Counted from the first letter of the stretch, positions 1 to 9,564 are shown. The stretch is DNA of 64,000 bases from Pseudomonas paralcaligenes (GCF_019655855.1 NZ_BPFX01000027.1:1-64000), one strand, 5' to 3'. Numbers and translations: made by a program. Notes: generated by a model from the letters alone, not told the origin.

Positions 1-390
1 AGTGACGGTGAAGCTGGATATGCAATCAGGGCCGCGGCCTGGGGTCACTGGGGCGTAAACCACTCCTAGCACGGGCAGGTTCTTGTGCAGCAGTCCGACC
101 GAGATTGCGGAGCCCATACGCCCCTGGAGGAAATCACTGGTACCGTCATTGGGATCCACGACCCAGCAGTAATCATCTCCTGTCATATGGGCCCCTGTTT
201 CCTCACCCCAGAAGTCGCAGTCCAGAATTTTAAGTAACCCTTTCCTAAGCACCGACTCAATTTCAACATCGATATCCGCTTTGTCCCCGTGCCCTCTAGG
301 ACCACCTGATTGGGTCCACTCCATTGCCAGCATTTCGCCGGCCGAAAGGACCTGTTCAGTTACCGGCGTCAGCAGCGCTAAGACAAGCAT
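1..390 (-). CDS. Inositol monophosphatase / CysQ-like phosphatase family protein (5' part; gene runs off the left edge)
   Basis: Read leftwards from an ATG at 390, with GGAGG eight bases upstream. The product has the family signature WVVDPNDGTSDF (the usual form is DP-I/L-DGT-x-F), preceded by GEE. These provide the acidic metal ligands of Mg-dependent, lithium-sensitive phosphomonoesterases (inositol-1-phosphatase, 3'(2'),5'-bisphosphate nucleotidase). The next segment, GSAISVGLL followed by LPVLGVVYAP, also fits the family fold. The C-terminal half with the last metal ligand lies outside the window. Base composition and codon use are less G+C-rich than in every gene to the right, and the gene lies inside the presumed transposon ending at 786, so it looks like cargo. 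The substrate cannot be told from this part. Confidence 0.75.
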   Translation of the reverse strand, partial: MLVLALLTPVTEQVLSAGEMLAMEWTQSGGPRGHGDKADIDVEIESVLRKGLLKILDCDFWGEETGAHMTGDDYCWVVDPNDGTSDFLQGRMGSAISVGLLHKNLPVLGVVYAPVTPGRGPDCISSFTVT

Positions 391-635
391 CAGATGTGCC
401 TCCGGGATAAGCGTCTCGGCGTGGAGTGTCGACCTCTCAATCCAAGCTAGCAGTTGTATGGGGCACCTGTGGCAGGCCTGGCAAGAAAACCTGAGGCACC
501 TCGGGCTGAGCTGTTCCAAGGGGAAAGCCGACTATTGCCGTAATACCACCCCTCCAGAACGTGACTAATCCCAAAAATCGACCTCCTGCGCCAGAAGGGT
601 TAACAGGGGGCGGGGGGTATGGGATGTGGTGGGAG

Positions 636-786
636 GTTGTGACAGGCTTTATTTTTTGAGGTCAGCCCGATTTTCTAGAGATTTCAGGCTGTTGTGACAT
701 TTTTTTGTTGCCGAGGTCTTTTTACTCAGGCGCTGGAGGCCCCGGAAATCGTGGCGCGTTGTGACAAGCTTTATTCATTTTCGACA
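636..786. repeat. Three spaced terminal repeats (GTTGTGACA...GCTTTATT)
   Basis: Copies lie at about 636-656, 691-705 and 758-780 on the plus strand. The first and third share GTTGTGACA, one variable base, then GCTTTATT. The middle copy keeps GTTGTGACA followed by a T-run. All three point the same way and are spaced by 55 and 67 bases. Read from the outer boundary the consensus is AATAAAGCYTGTCACAAC, starting after the terminal TGTCGAAAATG at 786. They look like transposase binding sites at an element end. The remaining gene-free part (391-635) shows nothing else recognisable. Confidence 0.6.
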
Positions 787-829
787 GGAAGAGGCGAACC
801 CTGCAACCCCGGGCTTCATCCGCAGGCGG

Positions 830-2698
830 CTAGCCTAGCTCGATGCGGTTGCGACCTTCGCGCTTGGCCTTGTACATCGCCTGGTCGGCACGGCTGAAGG
901 TCGTTTCGCTGTTGTCCTCGCCGGCGAACGCGGTGAGCCCCGCCGAGAAGGTGATGGTCACGGGTTCACCGCGGAAGTGGAACGGACAGGCCTCGACGGC
1001 TCCGCGCAGGGTTTCCAGCAGTTGCTGCCCACCCTCCAGCGGGGTGCCGGGGATCAGCAACACGAATTCCTCGCCGCCGAAACGGGCGAGGAAATCGGTC
1101 TTGCGCAGGCGCTTGGCAAGCTCGCCGGCGATAATCTTCAGTACCTTGTCGCCGGCCAGGTGGCCATAGCTGTCGTTGATCCGCTTGAAGTGGTCGACGT
1201 CCAGCACCGCCAGCAGCAGATCGCCGCCGTACCGGCGCCAGCGTGCCATTTCCAGATCCAGGCGCTCGGCCCAGCCCGCGCGGTTGGCCAGGCCGGTCAG
1301 GGGATCGACGAGGGCCTTCTGCCGCTGTTCCTCCAGATGCTCGCGGAAGCCCTGGGCCTCCTGCTCCATCTCGGCGACCTTCTGCGTCAGCGCCTGCAGG
1401 CGCGCCGAGACTTCCTCCTCCCGCCCTTCACGCTGGTGCTGGTGCTCGCTGACGGTGCTCAGCAGTCCCTCGAGACGCTGCTCCAGGGCACGCTTCAGGC
1501 TGGGCAGGTCGATGGCGTCCTGCACGCTGGCCTGCAGGCCGCTGACCTGGTCGCGCAGCTCCTGGTTGAAATTGCGGGCGCTCTCCACCGATTCGCTGTA
1601 ACCCTCGTGGGCCTCGGTGAGGGTGTCGAGGAAGGCGGCCAGGCGTTCGTTGAGCTGCTTGAGGTAGCCGGCGAACTCGCGCTGCCCGTTGTCGGTGACG
1701 GCCAGCACCAGCACTGCCAGATCGTCCAGCAGGGGCACCAGTTCGTACCAGTTGAGCCCGCCTTGCAGGCGCTCGCGCAGGGCCTCGCCCTGGGGTTGGT
1801 GGTAGTCGGGAAGTTCGAGTTCGGCGAGCAGGCCGAGCAGGCTCTCGGCGATATGGGGCGCCACCGCGCTGTAGCCGGGCTCGGAGCGTTCGGGCAGCTC
1901 GTAGGCGGGATCGCCATCGCCGGTGATGATGCGGGCGTCCAGCGGCAGGCTGTCCAGATTGGGGGCGAGGCGCGGAGGCGTTGGCTGCGGGCCGGCGGCG
2001 GCTGGCGGAGGCGGAGATCCGGCAGCGCTCTCCCTTGCGGTCGCCGGGATGGTCGGTGCATCGGCTTCGGCAGGGGCCAGGGCGGTCGGGATGTCCTGCT
2101 CGTCTTCTTCGTCGATATCGATCCGGGGAGCGGGCTGGGGTGGCGGCGGGAGAGAGGCGTCCTCCGCCGGCATGTCCTCGCGCCCGCCGAACAGGCGCCG
2201 CAACAGCCCGGGACGTTCCACCGGCTCGCTGCCCAGCACGCTCAGTGCCTTGCCTTGCAGGCTGCCCAGCTCGGCCAGCAGGGCGGGCAGCTCGCGCGGC
2301 TGGCTGGCGCGCTCGTCGATGCGCTTGGCGAATTGCCTGAGCGCCTTGCGCACTTCGCGCGGTGGCTCCAGGGCCAGCAACTGCTGGGTCAGGCCGGTGA
2401 TGCCGGCGATATTCTGTTCGACGCGCTGCTGGCGGCGCTGCTCCGAATCCAGCACGGCCTTCTCCAGGCGTGGGATCAGCGCGGCGAGGCCGGCGTCCAT
2501 CTGCTCGCCGCGGATCAGTTCGCGCAGCTCCTGCATGCACTGGTCCACCGCCTTGTCGCTGCCCTCGGCCGCCAGGGAGCTGCGCACCAGGCCGCGCCGC
2601 AGCAGGTCGAGGCGTTCGTTCCAGCGCTTCTCTTCCAGCTCCTGCTGTTCGAGGCTTGCCAGATACTTGTCTTTCCAGCGCTGGGCGTCGTTGGTCAT
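830..2698 (-). CDS. dgcH: Diguanylate cyclase with long N-terminal coiled-coil region (DgcH-like)
   Basis: Makes the second messenger cyclic di-GMP from two GTP. The last ~160 residues are a GGDEF domain: DPLTGLANR opens it, the active-site loop is GGEEF near residue 542, and RKTD five residues before it is an RxxD inhibitory site, so product inhibition is expected. The N-terminal ~460 residues are mostly charged helix, interrupted by a proline/alanine-rich linker near 180-260. No transmembrane helix is seen, so it is probably cytoplasmic. Position next to the EEP-dsbA-cc4 genes matches PA5487 (DgcH) of P. aeruginosa, the basis for the symbol. The start is the ATG at 2698; a TTG nine bases upstream is a weaker alternative. 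The presumed transposon ends 44 bases beyond its stop. Confidence 0.85.
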   Translation of the reverse strand: MTNDAQRWKDKYLASLEQQELEEKRWNERLDLLRRGLVRSSLAAEGSDKAVDQCMQELRELIRGEQMDAGLAALIPRLEKAVLDSEQRRQQRVEQNIAGITGLTQQLLALEPPREVRKALRQFAKRIDERASQPRELPALLAELGSLQGKALSVLGSEPVERPGLLRRLFGGREDMPAEDASLPPPPQPAPRIDIDEEDEQDIPTALAPAEADAPTIPATARESAAGSPPPPAAAGPQPTPPRLAPNLDSLPLDARIITGDGDPAYELPERSEPGYSAVAPHIAESLLGLLAELELPDYHQPQGEALRERLQGGLNWYELVPLLDDLAVLVLAVTDNGQREFAGYLKQLNERLAAFLDTLTEAHEGYSESVESARNFNQELRDQVSGLQASVQDAIDLPSLKRALEQRLEGLLSTVSEHQHQREGREEEVSARLQALTQKVAEMEQEAQGFREHLEEQRQKALVDPLTGLANRAGWAERLDLEMARWRRYGGDLLLAVLDVDHFKRINDSYGHLAGDKVLKIIAGELAKRLRKTDFLARFGGEEFVLLIPGTPLEGGQQLLETLRGAVEACPFHFRGEPVTITFSAGLTAFAGEDNSETTFSRADQAMYKAKREGRNRIELG

Positions 2699-2723
2699 TG
2701 GTGGCAATCCAGTGGCAAAGCCA

Positions 2724-3569
2724 CTACAGCATAGGCAGGTTGGAGCCGGTCGGCAGGCGGATATCCACTGCCACCGGCAGATGATCGGAAATCGGCTGGC
2801 TGAGCACCTCGACCCGTTCCAGCACCAGCTCGGGACTCAGCAGAATATGGTCCAGGCAGCGCTGTGGGCGCCAGCTGGGAAAGGTCGCCTCGATCTGTGG
2901 CGCCACCAGGCCGAGATCGCGCAGCGGCGAATGCTGCAGCAGGTCGACGGCGTGGGTGTTCATGTCGCCCATCAATACCACGTGGCGGTAATTCCCGATC
3001 AGCTCGCGCACATAGGCCAGCTGGCGGGTGCGGGTACGGGCACCGAGGGACAGGTGCATCATCACCACGGCCAGGGCATCGGCGCCTTCGCCGAAGCGCA
3101 GCAGGATGGCGCCACGGCCGGGAGGGCCGGGCAGGGGATGGTCTTCCAGTTGGTCGGGGCGCAACCGGCTGAGCACGCCGTTGCTGTGCTGGGCCAGGCG
3201 CCCGAGGTTGCGATTGAGCTGCTGGTACCAGTAGGGAAACGCGCCCAGTTCGGCGAGGCGCTCGACCTGGTTGACGTAGCTGGAGCGCAGGCTGCCGCCG
3301 TCCACTTCCTGCAGTGCGACCAGGTCGTAGTCGCCGAGCAGGGCGCCGATGCGCTGCAGGTTGCCTGCCCGGCCGGGATGCGGCAGCAGGTGCTGCCAGC
3401 CGCGGGTCAGGTAGTGGTGATAGCGCTCGGTGCTGATGCCGACCTGGATGTTGAAGCTGAGCAGGCGCAGGCGGCCATCGCCGCAGTGGCCGTTGGATTC
3501 CGTGCAGAAGCCGTTGACCTGCGCCTGGCGCAGGCCCGCGGAACGCCCGGAACTCCAGCGGCGCAGCAT
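2724..3569 (-). CDS. Endonuclease/exonuclease/phosphatase (EEP) family protein
   Basis: 281 residues with the ordered EEP motifs: LLSFNIQ (36-42), LQEVDGG (86-92), HLSLG (172-176), GDMNTH (201-206) and SDHLPV (261-266). These supply the metal-binding Asn/Glu and catalytic His/Asp residues of the DNase I-like fold, which cleaves phosphodiester or phosphomonoester bonds in nucleic acids, lipids or other phosphates. No signal peptide is obvious, and the N-terminal ~30 residues precede the domain, so the true start may be further in. It sits between dsbA and the diguanylate cyclase on the same strand, 11 bases after dsbA. This matches PA5488 by position. The substrate is unknown. Confidence 0.8.
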   Translation of the reverse strand: MLRRWSSGRSAGLRQAQVNGFCTESNGHCGDGRLRLLSFNIQVGISTERYHHYLTRGWQHLLPHPGRAGNLQRIGALLGDYDLVALQEVDGGSLRSSYVNQVERLAELGAFPYWYQQLNRNLGRLAQHSNGVLSRLRPDQLEDHPLPGPPGRGAILLRFGEGADALAVVMMHLSLGARTRTRQLAYVRELIGNYRHVVLMGDMNTHAVDLLQHSPLRDLGLVAPQIEATFPSWRPQRCLDHILLSPELVLERVEVLSQPISDHLPVAVDIRLPTGSNLPML

Positions 3570-3579
3570 GGGCAGGGAC

Positions 3580-4209
3580 TCAGTTGGCGGTACGCTCTTT
3601 CTGGATCAGGAAGTTGGCAACTTCCAGAGCCTGGTTCTCACCGCCGGACGAGGAGATGTCGAAGCGGTACTTGCCGTTGACGATCAGGACTGGCACGCCG
3701 GTGATCTGGTACGACATGGCCAGCTTCTTGGCCTTGGCCATCTGTCCCTTCACGGCGAACGAGTTGAAGGTGCTCAGGAACTTGCCCTTGTCCACGCCAT
3801 GGGCGGCGAGGAACTCGGCCATTTCCTCGGGAGTGGCCAGCTTGCGCTTCTCCTTGTGGATGGCTTCGAACACGGCGTCATGCACCTGCCTTTCGACACC
3901 CATGGATTCGAGGGTGATGAACAGCTGGCCGTGCACGTCCCAGATACCGCCGAACATGGCCGGGACTCTCACGAAGTTGACGTCGCCCGGCAGCTTCTCG
4001 ACCCAGGGGTTGAGGGTCGGTTCGAACTGATAGCAGTGCGGGCAGCCATACCAGAACAGCTCGACCACTTCGATCTTGCCCGGTTGGGAAACCGGGACCG
4101 GGCTGCTCAGCTCGGTGTATTGGCGGCCGGCCTCGATACTGTCGGCCTGGACGCTCAGGCCGAACAAGCTGAGGCTGAAGAGGGCGGCACTGAGAATCAG
4201 GTTACGCAT
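3580..4209 (-). CDS. dsbA: Periplasmic thiol:disulfide oxidoreductase DsbA
   Basis: Introduces disulfide bonds into exported proteins and is itself re-oxidised by DsbB. The 209-residue product has a signal peptide ending near VQA-D (residue 22), the redox motif CPHC at 56-59 after FWYG, and the cis-proline loop TGVPVL with Pro173, all typical of the DsbA thioredoxin fold with inserted helical domain. AAGGAG lies seven bases before the ATG at 4209. It lies downstream of two exported c-type cytochrome genes but is separated from them by a strong terminator, so it is probably transcribed on its own or with the EEP gene. Confidence 0.95.
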   Translation of the reverse strand: MRNLILSAALFSLSLFGLSVQADSIEAGRQYTELSSPVPVSQPGKIEVVELFWYGCPHCYQFEPTLNPWVEKLPGDVNFVRVPAMFGGIWDVHGQLFITLESMGVERQVHDAVFEAIHKEKRKLATPEEMAEFLAAHGVDKGKFLSTFNSFAVKGQMAKAKKLAMSYQITGVPVLIVNGKYRFDISSSGGENQALEVANFLIQKERTAN

Positions 4210-4303
4210 GCGGAGCTCCTTGACGATGGGGCCGCGTGATGCGGCGGCTCGATTCGACCGGCGTCACGGCGACGGGTTCCGGCATTGTAGCGGCAGCACC
4301 CAA

Positions 4304-4335
4304 GAAAAAGGGTGGCCATGGCCACCCTTTTGTTT
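4304..4335 (-). terminator. Rho-independent terminator after cc4
   Basis: A perfect GGGTGGCC/GGCCACCC stem (4310-4327) is flanked by A- and T-runs. Read on the minus strand it follows the cc4 stop at 4353 and precedes dsbA. Confidence 0.8.
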
Positions 4336-4352
4336 CGGCTTGTCAGCACTGC

Positions 4353-4976
4353 TCAGTGCAGACCCTGGATGTAGCTGGACACGGCTTCGATGTCCTTGTT
4401 GCTCAGCTTGGCGGCGATGGCACGCATGATCATGGCATCGCCGTCGTTGGTGCGGTTGCCTTCGCGGAAATCGGTCAGCTGCTTGGTGACGTACTGGGCA
4501 TGCTGGCCGCCCAGTTTCGGGAAGCTGGCCGCGGCCAGGCCGGCGCCGTCGGGAGAGTGGCAGCCGGTGCAGGCGGGCATGCCTTCTTCCAGCTTGCCGC
4601 CGCGGAACAGTTCCTGGCCACGCTGGACCAGATTGGGGTCGGCGGCGCCCACGCTCATGTTCTGGCTGGCGAAATAGGCGGCGATATCGGCTAGGTCCTG
4701 CTCGCTGAGCGGGTCCAGCATGCCGGTCATTTCCAGCACGACGCGCTTGCCGCCCTTGATGTCATGCAGCTGCTTCAGCAGGTAGCGTTCGCCCTGGCCG
4801 GCCAGCTTGGGGAAGTTGGGTGCGGGGCTGTTGCCGTCGGCGCCGTGGCAGGCGCCGCAGACTGCGGTCTTGGCTTGGCCGGCCTCGGCATCGCCGACGA
4901 TTTTCCCAGCGTCGGCGGCGTGTGCTGCCACGGAGACACCCAGGCTCAACAGGAGACTCACGAGTACTTTGTTCAT
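4353..4976 (-). CDS. cc4: Di-heme cytochrome c4
   Basis: Periplasmic electron carrier of 207 residues. A signal peptide ends at AHA-A (residue 20). Two heme-attachment motifs follow, CGACH (40-44) and CTGCH (136-140), one in each half of an internally duplicated protein, each half with distal methionines as usual in c4. In Pseudomonas, c4 donates electrons from the bc1 complex to terminal oxidases, which fits the aa3 oxidase genes further right. It is co-directional with and just downstream of a c5-like cytochrome gene, and ends in its own terminator. Confidence 0.93.
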   Translation of the reverse strand: MNKVLVSLLLSLGVSVAAHAADAGKIVGDAEAGQAKTAVCGACHGADGNSPAPNFPKLAGQGERYLLKQLHDIKGGKRVVLEMTGMLDPLSEQDLADIAAYFASQNMSVGAADPNLVQRGQELFRGGKLEEGMPACTGCHSPDGAGLAAASFPKLGGQHAQYVTKQLTDFREGNRTNDGDAMIMRAIAAKLSNKDIEAVSSYIQGLH

Positions 4977-5022
4977 CAGCTAATCCAATAACGGCTAGAG
5001 GTAATAAGGTTTTCTTACGGGA

Positions 5023-5322
5023 CTACTCGCTCATCACCTTGATGACGGCCTGGTAGTCCTCGGCACTGCAATCCATGCACAGGCCACCGCGTGGCATGGC
5101 ATTCAAACCCTTGGTGACGCTCAGTACCATCGCGTCCATGCCCTTGGCCATTCTTGGCTCCCAGGCGGCCTTGTCGCCACGCTTGGGTGCCATCGGCAGC
5201 TGTCCATTGTGGCAGGCCGAACAGGCCTTGGCATAAACCGCTTCGGGATCCTGTACCGCATTGGCATTCGCGGCCGCCGACAACCACAACAACGCTGCGC
5301 CGGCGATCAGCATTTTCTCCAT
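5023..5322 (-). CDS. Small c5-type mono-heme cytochrome c
   Basis: 99 residues: signal peptide of about 20 residues (ends ANA-N), one CSACH heme motif at 34-38, MPRGG supplying the distal methionine, and a CMDC pair near the C-terminus. This compact layout with an extra cysteine pair is typical of cytochrome c5. It is likely a periplasmic electron shuttle. GAGG lies eight bases before the ATG at 5322; a second ATG three codons later is possible. It stands first in a minus-strand run with cc4 and is divergent from engB. Position matches PA5491. Confidence 0.85.
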   Translation of the reverse strand: MEKMLIAGAALLWLSAAANANAVQDPEAVYAKACSACHNGQLPMAPKRGDKAAWEPRMAKGMDAMVLSVTKGLNAMPRGGLCMDCSAEDYQAVIKVMSE

Positions 5323-5526
5323 TGGCCAGACCTCATCAGGGATGGGAACGGCCTGCGTCTGGTCGCGCAGCGGTTATGTCTCGCTCCCGGCGGAAGGACA
5401 AAGCGCACACAAAATCTGCGGCATTATATACTGGAGTCGCTGAAACGGAAGCGACACCATGCCGCGCCCCCGGGCTCTCCCGGCCGCTGGCGAGCGCTTC
5501 CGCTACCCCGCCCATACGGACTCCCC

Positions 5527-6165
5527 ATGTCATCCAAGAACCCCATTCTCGGCCTGTGCCAGCAGTCAACTTTCCTGATCAGCGCCGCCAAGGTCGACCA
5601 GTGCCCGGACGACAGCGGCCTGGAAGTGGCCTTCGCCGGACGCTCCAACGCCGGCAAGTCGAGCGCACTGAATACCCTGACCCACGCCAGCCTGGCTCGC
5701 ACCTCGAAGACGCCGGGGCGCACCCAGCTGCTCAACTTCTTCCGCCTAGACGACGAGCGCCGCCTGGTCGACCTGCCGGGCTACGGCTACGCCAAGGTGC
5801 CGATTCCACTCAAGCAGCACTGGCAGAAGCATCTGGAGGCCTACCTGGGCAGCCGCGAGAGCCTGTGCGGGCTGGTGCTGCTGATGGACATCCGCCATCC
5901 GCTGACCGAGTTCGACCGCATGATGCTGGACTGGTCCAAGGCCAGCGGCATGCCGCTGCACATCCTGCTGACCAAGGCCGACAAGCTGACCTTCGGTGCC
6001 GCCAAGAACGCCCTGCTCAAGGTGCGCCAGGAGATCCGCAAGGAGTGGGGCGACGATGTGGCCAGCATCCAGCTGTTCTCCGCGCCCAAGCGCATGGGCG
6101 TCGAGGAGGCGCAGCTGGTGCTGGCGCAGTGGCTGGGTCTGCTGGAAGACGACGAGGTCGAGTGA
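5527..6165 (+). CDS. engB: Ribosome biogenesis GTPase EngB (YihA/YsxC)
   Basis: Essential GTPase for late assembly of the 50S ribosomal subunit. 212 residues carrying G1 GRSNAGKSS (38-46), G3 DLPGYGYAK (82-90) and G4 TKAD (149-152). The start [10 protein letters not shown] is the normal beginning of Pseudomonas EngB. The reading frame stays open further upstream, but that stretch runs over the divergent cytochrome gene and is not conserved-looking. The gene is followed by the convergent terminator of a small RNA on the other strand, whose stem may also stop engB transcription. Confidence 0.95.
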   Translation: MSSKNPILGLCQQSTFLISAAKVDQCPDDSGLEVAFAGRSNAGKSSALNTLTHASLARTSKTPGRTQLLNFFRLDDERRLVDLPGYGYAKVPIPLKQHWQKHLEAYLGSRESLCGLVLLMDIRHPLTEFDRMMLDWSKASGMPLHILLTKADKLTFGAAKNALLKVRQEIRKEWGDDVASIQLFSAPKRMGVEEAQLVLAQWLGLLEDDEVE

Positions 6166-6186
6166 GTTCGGGGCTGAATCGCAGGC

Positions 6187-6229
6187 AAAAAAAACCCCGG
6201 GCTTCGTATGGGGAGGGAGAAGTCCGGGG
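6187..6229 (-). terminator. Terminator of the ErsA-type sRNA
   Basis: CCCCGGACTTC pairs with GAAGCCCGGGG on the minus strand, followed by eight T residues (A-run at 6187-6194 on the plus strand). It lies 22 bases beyond the convergent engB stop and may act on both strands. Confidence 0.85.
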
Positions 6230-6315
6230 TTCAATTCTGAACCGCTAGGGCGGGGTTCAGAGATCTGCCAACACTAAAACACAGCTAGGAGCATCGAAGG
6301 GCTTGCGTGCCATTC
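6187..6315 (-). ncRNA. ersA: ErsA-type small regulatory RNA
   Basis: Between engB and polA, on the minus strand, a transcript of about 130 bases can be drawn from a clear promoter (6349-6322) to a strong terminator (6229-6187). P. aeruginosa ErsA lies at the same place, has a similar length and depends on the envelope-stress sigma factor AlgU; enterobacterial Spot 42 occupies the equivalent locus. An internal stem made by TGAACCCCGCC and GGCGGGGTTCA-like bases (about 6231-6262) is also visible. In P. aeruginosa, ErsA is an Hfq-bound regulator of envelope and exopolysaccharide genes. The identity rests on synteny, promoter and size, not on an alignment. Confidence 0.72.
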
Positions 6316-6321
6316 GTGTTC

Positions 6322-6349
6322 TCTGACCGGCCACTTTGACGGTTAGTTC
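6322..6349 (-). promoter_or_regulatory. AlgU (sigma-22/RpoE-type) promoter of the sRNA
   Basis: On the minus strand GAACTA (6349-6344), a 17-base spacer and TCAGA (6326-6322) match the AlgU consensus GAACTT-N16/17-TCTGA with one mismatch in each half. Transcription would start near 6315. Confidence 0.65.
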
Positions 6350-6433
6350 AGTTTTTTTTAAATCGCGTTGTCATAAGCAAATAACCAGAAGGCATAAAAT
6401 CGCATAAACGATGCGACCTTATGCCGCAGCGTT

Positions 6434-9205
6434 TCAGTGCGCCTCGTCCCAGTTGTCGCCCACGCCCGCCTCCACCACCAGGGGCACTGCCAGTTCGGCG
6501 GCGCCACTCATCAGCGGCAGCAGGCCGGCCTTCAGCACCTCGACCTGATCCTCGCGCACTTCCAGCACCAGTTCGTCGTGCACCTGCAGGATGACTTTCG
6601 CGTCCAGCCCGGACTCCGGCAGCCAGCGGTCCACGGCCACCATGGCGCGCTTCATGATGTCCGCCGCGGTGCCCTGCATCGGCGCGTTGATCGCGGTGCG
6701 CTCGGCGCCTTTGCGCAGCGCCGGGTTCTTCGCGTGGATGTCCGGCAGGTACAGGCGGCGGCCGAACAGGGTCTCGACGAAGCCCTGCTGGCTGGCCTGC
6801 TCGCGGGTGCGCTCCATGTAGGCGAGCACGCCGGGGTAGCGAGCGAAGTAGCGGTCGATGTAGGCCTGCGCCTGCTTGCGGTCGACGCCGATCTGCTTGG
6901 CCAGGCCGAAGGCGCTCATGCCGTAGATCAGGCCGAAGTTGATCGCCTTGGCGCTGCGGCGCTGGTCGGCGGTGACCTGCTCCAGCTCGACGCCGAACAC
7001 CTCCGCCGCGGTCGCTCTGTGCACGTCGCGGTCGTGGCGGAAGGCGTCCAGCAGGCCTTCGTCCCTGGCCAGGTGGGCCATGATGCGCAGCTCGATCTGC
7101 GAGTAGTCGGCCGACATCAGCTTGTAGCCGGCGGGCGCGACGAAGGCCTGGCGGATGCGTCGGCCCTCGGCGGTGCGGATCGGGATGTTCTGCAGGTTCG
7201 GGTCGGTGGAGGAGAGCCGCCCGGTGGCCGCCACCGCCTGGTGGTAGCTGGTGTGGATGCGCCCGGTGCGCGGGTTGATCTGCTCCGGCAGTCGGTCGGT
7301 GTAGGTGCTCTTGAGCTTGCTCAGTGTGCGGTACTGCAGGATCACCTTGGGCAGGGCGTAGTCCTGCTCGGCCAGTTCGGCCAGCACGTTTTCGGCGGTG
7401 GACGGCTGGCCGGTGGCGGTCTTGCTCAATACCGGCAGGCCGAGTTTCTCGTAGAGGATGGCGCCGAGCTGCTTGGGCGAGCCCAGGTTGAACTCCTGCT
7501 CGGCGATGGCGTACGCCTCGCGCTCCAGGGCGATCATCTTCTCGCCCAGCTCCAGGCTCTGCTGGCCGAGCAGCTTGGCGTCGACCAGCGCGCCGTTGCG
7601 CTCGATGCGCGCGAGCACCGGCACCAGCGGCATCTCGATGTCCTTGAGCACCTTGACCAGCGCCGGCGTGGCCGAGAGCTTGGCCCACAGGGCCTGGTGC
7701 AGGCGCAGGGTGACGTCGGCGTCCTCGGCGGCGTAGGGGCCGGCCTGTTCGAGGGCGATCTGGTCGAAGGTCAGCTGCTTGGCGCCCTTGCCGGCGATGT
7801 CCTCGAAGCGGATGGTGCTGTGCTCCAGGTACTTGAGCGCCAGGCTGTCCATGTCGTGGCGGGTGGCGGTCGAGTCCAGCACGTAGGATTCGAGCATGGT
7901 GTCGAAGGCCAGGCCCTGCATGTCGATGGGCGTGGTGGCGTTGGCCAGCACGTTCATGTCGTACTTGGCGTGCTGCCCCACCTTGGCCTTGGCCGAGTCC
8001 TCGAGGATCGGCTTGAGCGCGCGCAGCACGGCGTCGCGGTCGAGCTGCTCGGGCACGCCCATGTAGGAGTGGGCCAGCGGCACGTAGGCCGCCTCGCCGG
8101 CGGTGACCGCGAAGGACACGCCGACCACCTGGGCCTGCTGGGCGTCGAGGCTGGTGGTCTCGGTGTCGAAGGCGATCAGCTCGGCCTGTTCCAGCTTCTT
8201 CAGCCAGGCGTCGAACTGCGCCTGTTCCAGCACCGTCTCGTAGCTGGAGGCCACCTCCGGCTCCTCGCTCAGCGGACCCTCGTCGAACAGGCCGCCGCTG
8301 ATCGGAGGCGCCGGCGGGTTCTTGGCCTTCTCGCGCATCAGCTCGTCCTGCCAGCTCTTGAACTCCAGCTCGGTGTAGAGCCGCAGCAGGGCCTCGCGGT
8401 CCGGCTCGCCGGGGTAGAGGTCCTCGACCCGGACGTCCAGCTCAACGTCGGTCTTGATCGTGGCCAGCAGGTAGGACAGGAACGCCATCTCGCGGTGTTC
8501 CTCGAGCTTGGCCGGCAGCGTCTTGGCGCCGCGGATGGGCAGCTCGGGCACCTTATCCAGGTTGGCGTAGAGCACCTCCAGGCCGCCACCGACGCCCACC
8601 AGCAGGCCCAGCGCGGTCTTCTCGCCGACGCCCGGCACGCCAGGGATGTTGTCCACCTTGTCGCCCATCAGAGCCAGGTAGTCGATGATCAGCTCGGGGC
8701 CGACGCCGAACTTGGCCTTCACGCCCTCGATGTCGTACACGCTGCCGGTCATGGTGTTGACCAGGGTGACGTGCGGGCACACCAGCTGGGCCATGTCCTT
8801 GTCGCCGGTGGAGATCACCACGTCGCGCCCGAGCGCCGCGCACTGGCGGGCGAGAGTGCCGATCACGTCGTCGGCCTCCACCCCGTCCACGCACAGCAGC
8901 GGGTAGCCGAGGGCGCGCACGCTGGCGTGCAGCGGCTCGACCTGGCCGCGCAGGTCTTCCGGCATCGGCGGGCGGTTGGCCTTGTACTCGGCGAAGATCT
9001 CGTCGCGGAAGGTGCCGCCCTTGGCGTCGAACACCACCGCGAAGGGGCTGTCCGGATACTGCTTGCGCAGGCTCTTGAGCATGTTCAGCACGCCCTTCAC
9101 CGCGCCGGTCTGCTGCCCCTTGGAGGTGGCCAGCGGGGGCAGGGCATGGAAGGCGCGGTACAGATAGGAGGAGCCGTCGACCAGGACCAAGGGGGCGTTA
9201 GACAT
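6434..9205 (-). CDS. polA: DNA polymerase I
   Basis: Fills gaps and removes primers in replication and repair. About 923 residues with three domains: N-terminal 5'-3' flap exonuclease (opens with [15 protein letters not shown]), a 3'-5' proofreading domain that keeps its catalytic acidic pair (FDTETTSL), and the polymerase domain with motif [10 protein letters not shown] and motif C VHDEL. All catalytic signatures are intact, so this is an active proofreading enzyme. The preferred start is the ATG at 9205 ([11 protein letters not shown]); a TTG 12 bases upstream is in frame. It is transcribed divergently from the DUF2782 gene. Confidence 0.96.
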   Translation of the reverse strand: MSNAPLVLVDGSSYLYRAFHALPPLATSKGQQTGAVKGVLNMLKSLRKQYPDSPFAVVFDAKGGTFRDEIFAEYKANRPPMPEDLRGQVEPLHASVRALGYPLLCVDGVEADDVIGTLARQCAALGRDVVISTGDKDMAQLVCPHVTLVNTMTGSVYDIEGVKAKFGVGPELIIDYLALMGDKVDNIPGVPGVGEKTALGLLVGVGGGLEVLYANLDKVPELPIRGAKTLPAKLEEHREMAFLSYLLATIKTDVELDVRVEDLYPGEPDREALLRLYTELEFKSWQDELMREKAKNPPAPPISGGLFDEGPLSEEPEVASSYETVLEQAQFDAWLKKLEQAELIAFDTETTSLDAQQAQVVGVSFAVTAGEAAYVPLAHSYMGVPEQLDRDAVLRALKPILEDSAKAKVGQHAKYDMNVLANATTPIDMQGLAFDTMLESYVLDSTATRHDMDSLALKYLEHSTIRFEDIAGKGAKQLTFDQIALEQAGPYAAEDADVTLRLHQALWAKLSATPALVKVLKDIEMPLVPVLARIERNGALVDAKLLGQQSLELGEKMIALEREAYAIAEQEFNLGSPKQLGAILYEKLGLPVLSKTATGQPSTAENVLAELAEQDYALPKVILQYRTLSKLKSTYTDRLPEQINPRTGRIHTSYHQAVAATGRLSSTDPNLQNIPIRTAEGRRIRQAFVAPAGYKLMSADYSQIELRIMAHLARDEGLLDAFRHDRDVHRATAAEVFGVELEQVTADQRRSAKAINFGLIYGMSAFGLAKQIGVDRKQAQAYIDRYFARYPGVLAYMERTREQASQQGFVETLFGRRLYLPDIHAKNPALRKGAERTAINAPMQGTAADIMKRAMVAVDRWLPESGLDAKVILQVHDELVLEVREDQVEVLKAGLLPLMSGAAELAVPLVVEAGVGDNWDEAH

Positions 9206-9279
9206 GCGAGGGATCAACCTTTTCCATGGGGCCGGCGCTAGAATGGACCGACCATTGACGAGAAAAGGACAAGGTTATC

Positions 9280-9564
9280 ATGCGCGCATTCAACCGCCTG
9301 ATGCTGGCCGCCGTGCTGGCCGCGAGCCCGCTGGTGGCGATGGCCGAGGACGCGGTCACCGGCGATCCGGACGTCACCATCCGCCAGGACGGCGACAAGA
9401 CCATCACCGAATACCGGCAGAACGGCTTCCTCTACGCCATCAAGGTCACGCCGAAGAACGGCAAGCCGTACTTCCTGGTGCGTGCCGACGGCAGCGAGGG
9501 CAACTTCGTCCGTTCCGACCAGCCGGACATGCTCATTCCCGCCTGGGAAATCTTCAAGTGGTAA
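9280..9564 (+). CDS. DUF2782 family periplasmic protein
   Basis: 94 residues with a signal peptide (cut near AMA-E, residue 22) and a short mature domain containing DVTIRQDGDKTITEYRQNG and FLVRADG. This is the pattern of DUF2782, a small family that sits between polA and thrB in Pseudomonas (PA5494). Its function is unknown. It is followed 49 bases later by thrB on the same strand, so the two may be co-transcribed. Confidence 0.8.
   Translation: MRAFNRLMLAAVLAASPLVAMAEDAVTGDPDVTIRQDGDKTITEYRQNGFLYAIKVTPKNGKPYFLVRADGSEGNFVRSDQPDMLIPAWEIFKW

Larger units (their letters stand above)
1..786. mobile_element. Right-hand end of a probable Tn7/Tn5053-type transposon (partial)
   Basis: The DNA left of about 786 is visibly poorer in G+C than the rest. 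It holds one truncated phosphatase gene, followed from 391 to 786 by a gene-free stretch. That stretch ends with three copies of a TGTCACAAC-containing repeat and an outermost TGTCGAAAATG when read inward from the boundary. Elements with DDE transposases of the TnsB/TniA kind carry this design: a TGT terminus plus several spaced transposase-binding repeats. Core Pseudomonas genes start straight after, with the diguanylate cyclase stop codon 44 bases away. GGAAG at 787-791 would be the right copy of a 5-bp target duplication. The left end and transposase genes are outside the window, so the class is inferred. Confidence 0.55.

Noticed and set aside
281..568. Plus-strand 95-codon frame in the accessory region
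   Set aside because: Opposite to the phosphatase gene, whose motifs are clear; no ribosome site or known domain.
977..2734. Long plus-strand frame (585 codons) opposite the diguanylate cyclase
   Set aside because: It is the mirror of the GGDEF gene in G+C-rich DNA; the minus strand carries the family motifs and the start site.
6437..9241. 934-codon plus-strand frame opposite polA
   Set aside because: Shadow of polA with low-complexity His/Val/Gln content and no domain signature.
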